DNA of 64,000 nucleotides, from contig LR746275.1 in assembly GCA_902729315.2 (NCBI GenBank), forward strand, positions 2,822,501 to 2,886,500, written 5' to 3'. Positions within the stretch are counted from its first letter, which is position 1. The number at the start of each line of letters is the position of its first letter. Below are positions 59,436-64,000 of the stretch, piece after piece. The position numbers and the translations under genes were made by a program. Source of the stretch: Spirodela intermedia. Its lineage: Eukaryota; Streptophyta; Magnoliopsida; Alismatales; Araceae. A model generated the notes under the pieces. The model was not told where the DNA came from, did no database searches, and saw nothing but the letters and a program-made list of their open reading frames with translations.

Positions 59436-61145
59436 CCAAATCGCTAAGATAGAGACCTAGCTCATCCATGAGAGAAGATATTTCCAACGGTTACCTGGGG
59501 CAGAGAGGTGATGATGCTCCACAGCATGGCTTTCTGCGGGGAGACTCCTTTGGACGCCAGAAGCATGCTGACGGCTAAACCTTCGGGGATGTTGTGGACG
59601 GCAATGGCCAGGGTAACCAGCAGGCCCTGGGTCAACCCTTTCGAGCCGGCGAAGGACACGCCCACGCCTGATCCCTCCCCAAAGGAATGGAGAGTCATTA
59701 TTCCCACCACGAGGACGACTTTGCTTGCGTCGGCGCCCTTTATGTCCAGCATGCTTATTTCACCATACTGCTCAAGAAACTGCAAAGGAGAAATTTAAGA
59801 AGATTCAAACTCTTTTAAAAACTGAGAAATTGTGTTTTTTTTTTCATTTTCCCAAGTACGAGCACAAACTCTGAATAAAGCTGAATAAATCTGAAGTCTA
59901 TGAGAAGAGAAGTGGGTTTTATGAATTCAGAAATCATCCGGGAAAATCATCAGTCGAGTCTACAAATCTAGCCCAGGGGCTTAAGGTGCCCAGCATTCTT
60001 TACTTCATCAATGATAATTTATATAAAAAATGATATCTTTTTATAAAAAAATTTGTAGGGCCATGAACTTAGAGTTGGAGGCTGAAATGTCTGATGATAT
60101 GTCCTATCTAATTCACAATTTTTATTAGGAAAAGGACGGAGGGCCAAGAAATAGGAGATGGAAATTAAAAAAAAAGTGGAAAGGGGGAAATAATATCTTC
60201 CACATCTAATATCGATGCTGAAGCCCTTCAATTTCGGTGCACGTGATCGAGAGATGGCAGCATCTTAGCTGATAGAATGGATTGAGAAATAACAACAGAA
60301 TTGCATGCCTCAAGGGAAGCCATTGAGGCAGCATATCCAGGGGTTGATGAACTACAAAGTGGTGCACAGAGAGGAGACTTCGACAAACTGAGGAAAACGA
60401 AGACATCTGTGAGCCCTACAATCCTGTCGACCCTTCTCACTCAAGATGCTTGTGGGTCTTGTGATGATTTCCTAAAAACGAATTCATGGAGGTACTCACT
60501 CTACGCAGAATACTAACATGAGCTTCTAAAGTAGAATAAAACAAGATCCAGGAAGCGGGAGACCACACTCACTACAGTATTTAATGATGCATCCAAGATT
60601 AAAGGTATGATCTCTAAGAACTTGATCCGATGTCCATATAAATACAGGAGTTGGAGTAAAGACGCAAAGGAAAGTGGCACAATATTTACCTTCTTGCACA
60701 ACCAGATGAAGATTCCTCCGGATAATATCCCAATAACCACCCAGCTTCCAGAGGTGGAGCTCTGGCCTTCCTGCACAAGGTCAAAGCTGGCAGCCAGCAT
60801 CACCCCAGCCGCCAGGCCATTGCATATACCTGCCCACTGCGGCTCTAACTCCACAAAGAAGAACGGCACTGCGCCCAACCCAGTTGCTGCAGCCATAGCA
60901 AGAGTGAATAACGCAACTGTGGACGTCGAGACTCTTCTGCTTCTCTCATCAATCCCATGGAATTTAGCCTCAGATCTACCAAACCCATTTTCCGTCACCC
61001 GTCCATCTATAACAGAGTCTTCCAAGTATCTATTAGGAGCTGTCTGTATCTTTCGAGGCACTTTCTTTTCTGAGAGCTCAGTGGCAGAGCCGTGGAGGAA
61101 TACATGGGCCAGAAGAAGAAGGAAGATTGCCGACCACAAGCCCAT
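57720..61145 (-). CDS. ZIP-family metal transporter, At3g08650 type
   Basis: A putative divalent-metal (Zn) transporter. Exons in coding order: 60690-61145, 59495-59779, 59042-59170, 58856-58953 and 57720-58536, giving 594 aa. It has a signal peptide/first span (WSAIFLLLLAHVFLHGSA), a hydrophilic loop of about 60 aa, then multiple spans. Metal-site motifs are GIMTLHSFGEGSGVGVS and LAIAVHNIPEGLAVSM (HNxPEG), which are the two core ZIP helices. The C-terminal half has a second, similar pair: HALAEGLALGVAAP and LPVSLHGLPRGAAVASC. It ends CLHTPYCNSAPEAVR. A longer frame from 61178 begins with GTG, so I used the ATG at 61145 (MGLWS). Transport substrate and membrane are inferred from the family name only. 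Confidence 0.92.
58655..58850. repeat. (TAGA)n/(GA)n/(GATG)n compound microsatellites in ZIP intron 4
   Basis: Two related blocks, about 58656-58750 and 58741-58850, share GCTCTCATATGAGATA and end in GAGA runs, so the tract is itself duplicated. It lies just after the exon 4 donor on the minus strand. Confidence 0.85.
59398..59433. repeat. (CT)18 microsatellite
   Basis: Perfect repeat in ZIP intron 2. Confidence 0.95.
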
Positions 61146-63221
61146 GTTTTTGCCAATAGAACTGCCACCCCACCTCACAGAATCTTGATCTTATGCGAAT
61201 AAATCGAAATATTGTTCGGGATAATACAGGTAAAAGATATCTTAAGACTATCTGAGCTCAGTTGGACAAGAAATCGTCATAAGAATATCTGCCGATTCTA
61301 AGAGTTAAATCCATCTCGGCAGACTCTCTGCTTGAATGTGGCATCGGAAGAATAAATACCGCCGCCCAATCATATTCCTCGGAGAAGAAATCCCCCACCT
61401 TCAGAAAAGAAGATCCCAAGAACAGTCACATGTCGATGGCTCCACTTTATGAACAATGGAAGACGCAGAAGATAGGGCCTGAAGCATGAAAATAACAGGC
61501 ATTATTGTCGAGTCGACATAAATCACCCGATTGCCTCTCAAAAAAATCACGAAAAACAGTAAAAGAAGACAACTAAGCACCACTGGGGGACTTGAAGTGG
61601 AAAGAAGAAAACCGCTTCATAGATCCTGAAAGGAATCAGATGATGAAAGAGTTGTCGACAGCGTCATTCAAACAAGGAATAGAAAAGCCATCAGCAGCGC
61701 CGGGGTTAAGTAGATCTAATGAGTCCTTGTTGGCAAACCGAGCTCGTGATGGCGCAAAAGCGTCATTCAGAGGAACGTATCGGAACAGAAGACGATAGAA
61801 ATCCAAACGACAAAGAATCAAGGAGAACTACGTTTTCCTCGAGAAAAGCTCGAATTCAACGACGGCCCGACGCAAATATAGCATAGACAGACTCCCAAGG
61901 ATCGCGATCGGGATCCACCAACTTACCTTTCGAGGGGCGCCCTGGCAAGGATCGACCATCATAGGACAATTTCGACCCTCTCCGACCAGATTCAGGTCGG
62001 CTCACGAACCGTCCCCAGAGATTTACCACCCACAGCGCGTATCTAAATAGGAGGAACGAAAACTAAGGGATTGCCGGAGTCGCCTCCGAGAGAAAAAAGG
62101 CTCCGCACGAACCCTAGTTCCCCCGAAGACAACCTCCACCAACTGTCGACACATCGCTCTAAACGCAACATCTTAAACAAAAATAAAAAACAATATAATA
62201 ACATGCCATTGGGTGGAGCCGCACGTTGTTTTCGGGAGACAAAAAAGGGACTCTCAGAAAACCGGCGATGGCCGCCCCCAAAACCGCTTACCCTGCAACA
62301 GCAACGCCTGGTTCCCAAGATCGCCTACGCGTCTCTAGGCGACGACGACCCAATCCGCGGGAATGTAGGGAGAGAAAGAGAGAGAGAAAGGAGAGAGAGA
62401 GAGAGAGAGAGGGATATTCTCCAGGATCTCGACAGGGGACGGCACGGACCAGCGGTGGCCGCCGGTCGACTCCGAGCCTCAACGCGATCTTAGCGGCCGT
62501 CGCGGCGGATTTTTTTACAAGAGTCGTCGACTCCTCGCATTGAATTTCTGTCGTGGCCGGTGAGCAGATATTTACCCCACATAAATTCCTGTAATTAATT
62601 ATCTAATTAATAATGCTGACGCGTCGCTCGCTGACCGACCGACTGAGGATGGTAACGGACCCTTTAAACGGTTCCACATACCTGACACCATAACCCCGTT
62701 TGCTTACCGACCCGAGGACAGGAGACTGGCATTTTTTTTTTGAATTATTCATTTTATTTAACTAATATTTATGGTTGACGGAGCAGAGTGGAGGTCAACG
62801 GAGGAGAGAATTCTTAATTTTCAATTCAATTAGTGGGCAATATAGGAAAATAAGATAATGCCGGTGGGGGATATGAGCTGCGGAGGTTCTCAGCCGTTGG
62901 ATCAAACAAACGTTGCCATCAAGGACATTGTCCCCAACGATGGCGATTCTCTTCCATGTAGGGGTGGAGCACCTGAGGGGCAAAGAAAGGGAAGAACAGC
63001 ATCAGACTAGTCTATCATTGCAAGGAAAATAAACATGATTGAACGCCAGGTTGACCAGGGATCACACCTTGGCGGGTTTTCCTCTGGCAGCATGTCTACA
63101 GGTGGCAGAGGATGGGCCCTTGGAACTGAAGGAAAGTCAACGATTCCATTTGATATTTGTGGAAATTTACAGAGAGAGAGAGAGAAAGATACGCATGAGA
63201 CTATGTCATGACGCCAATCCC
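61146..63221. other. ZIP-gene promoter/leader and SNAT 3' flank
   Basis: No gene is supported. The first part is the ZIP leader and may contain an intron. A GA-rich run covers about 62369-62411. The AT-rich stretch 62580-62830 probably separates the two genes. Confidence 0.45.
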
Positions 63222-63955
<734 letters not shown>

Positions 63956-64000
63956 TCACGCAAAGTTCTGCACTTGAAGAACAGGGCAAGGCCATGTGAG

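Overview
The window is nuclear DNA of a flowering plant. Its genes are split by GT-AG introns, most of them 80 to 900 bp and the longest about 2.4 kb. Its proteins include plant-only families: an RLCK-VII kinase, a B1-type CDK with PPTALRE, LURP-one-related, NHL/LEA_2, CML42-like and RTNLB proteins. There is also a Ty1/copia relic and many (GA/CT)n tracts. GC-rich exons in AT-rich non-coding DNA, and the wording of several proteins, lean towards a monocot or early-diverging angiosperm; this is a weak inference and the species is not identified.

Layout: (+) 3' part of MAF1, 571-1157; (+) KRTCAP2-like oligosaccharyltransferase subunit, 2972-3863; (-) MTHFR, 4187-8300; (+) PBL8-like receptor-like cytoplasmic kinase, 10373-12856; (-) LURP-one-related protein, 13040-13675; (+) cofactor-independent phosphoglycerate mutase, 15685-20590; (+) CDKB1, 21422-23547; (+,+) two NHL/LEA_2 proteins, 24631-25233 and 26827-27513, with an array of about 200-bp repeats between them; (-) SF3A2, 27707-31064; (-) reticulon-like RTNLB, 31820-33788; (-) CML42-like calcium sensor, 34916-35488; (+) C2-domain protein, 36258-37253; (-) decayed copia element, about 37300-41400, bordered by GA tracts; (+) DUF1191 membrane protein, 43135-44088; (-) complex I subunit NDUFA1, 46712-47008; (+) STAR/KH RNA-binding protein, 48662-54106; (-) cytosolic glyoxalase II, 54742-57276; (-) ZIP-family transporter of the At3g08650 type, 57720-61145; (-) 3' part of the plastid GNAT called SNAT/NSI, 63222-63939, which runs off the right edge. 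I rebuilt exon structures by hand. In every complete gene the exon lengths add up to one open frame that matches the family's usual length.

These are independent nuclear genes, not an operon: translation-independent housekeeping (Pol III repression, splicing, N-glycosylation, folate and methyl metabolism, glycolysis, complex I, methylglyoxal detoxification), signalling and defence (PBL8-like, LOR, NHL, CML, C2), cell cycle (CDKB1) and transport (ZIP). From memory, the order iPGAM, DUF1191, NDUFA1, KH protein, ZIP matches At3g08590, At3g08600, At3g08610, At3g08620 and At3g08650, which would be deep microsynteny.

I found no wholly new system. The observations most worth checking are: an array of decayed copies of an exon boundary inside a KH-gene intron; an array of promoter-like modules between the two NHL paralogues; a strikingly common GTTGAC/GTCAAC hexamer in non-coding DNA; MSA-like mitotic elements upstream of CDKB1; an internal repeat in the ZIP protein whose second copy has lost metal ligands; and a copia relic with 100-bp LTR starts that show a C-to-T bias.
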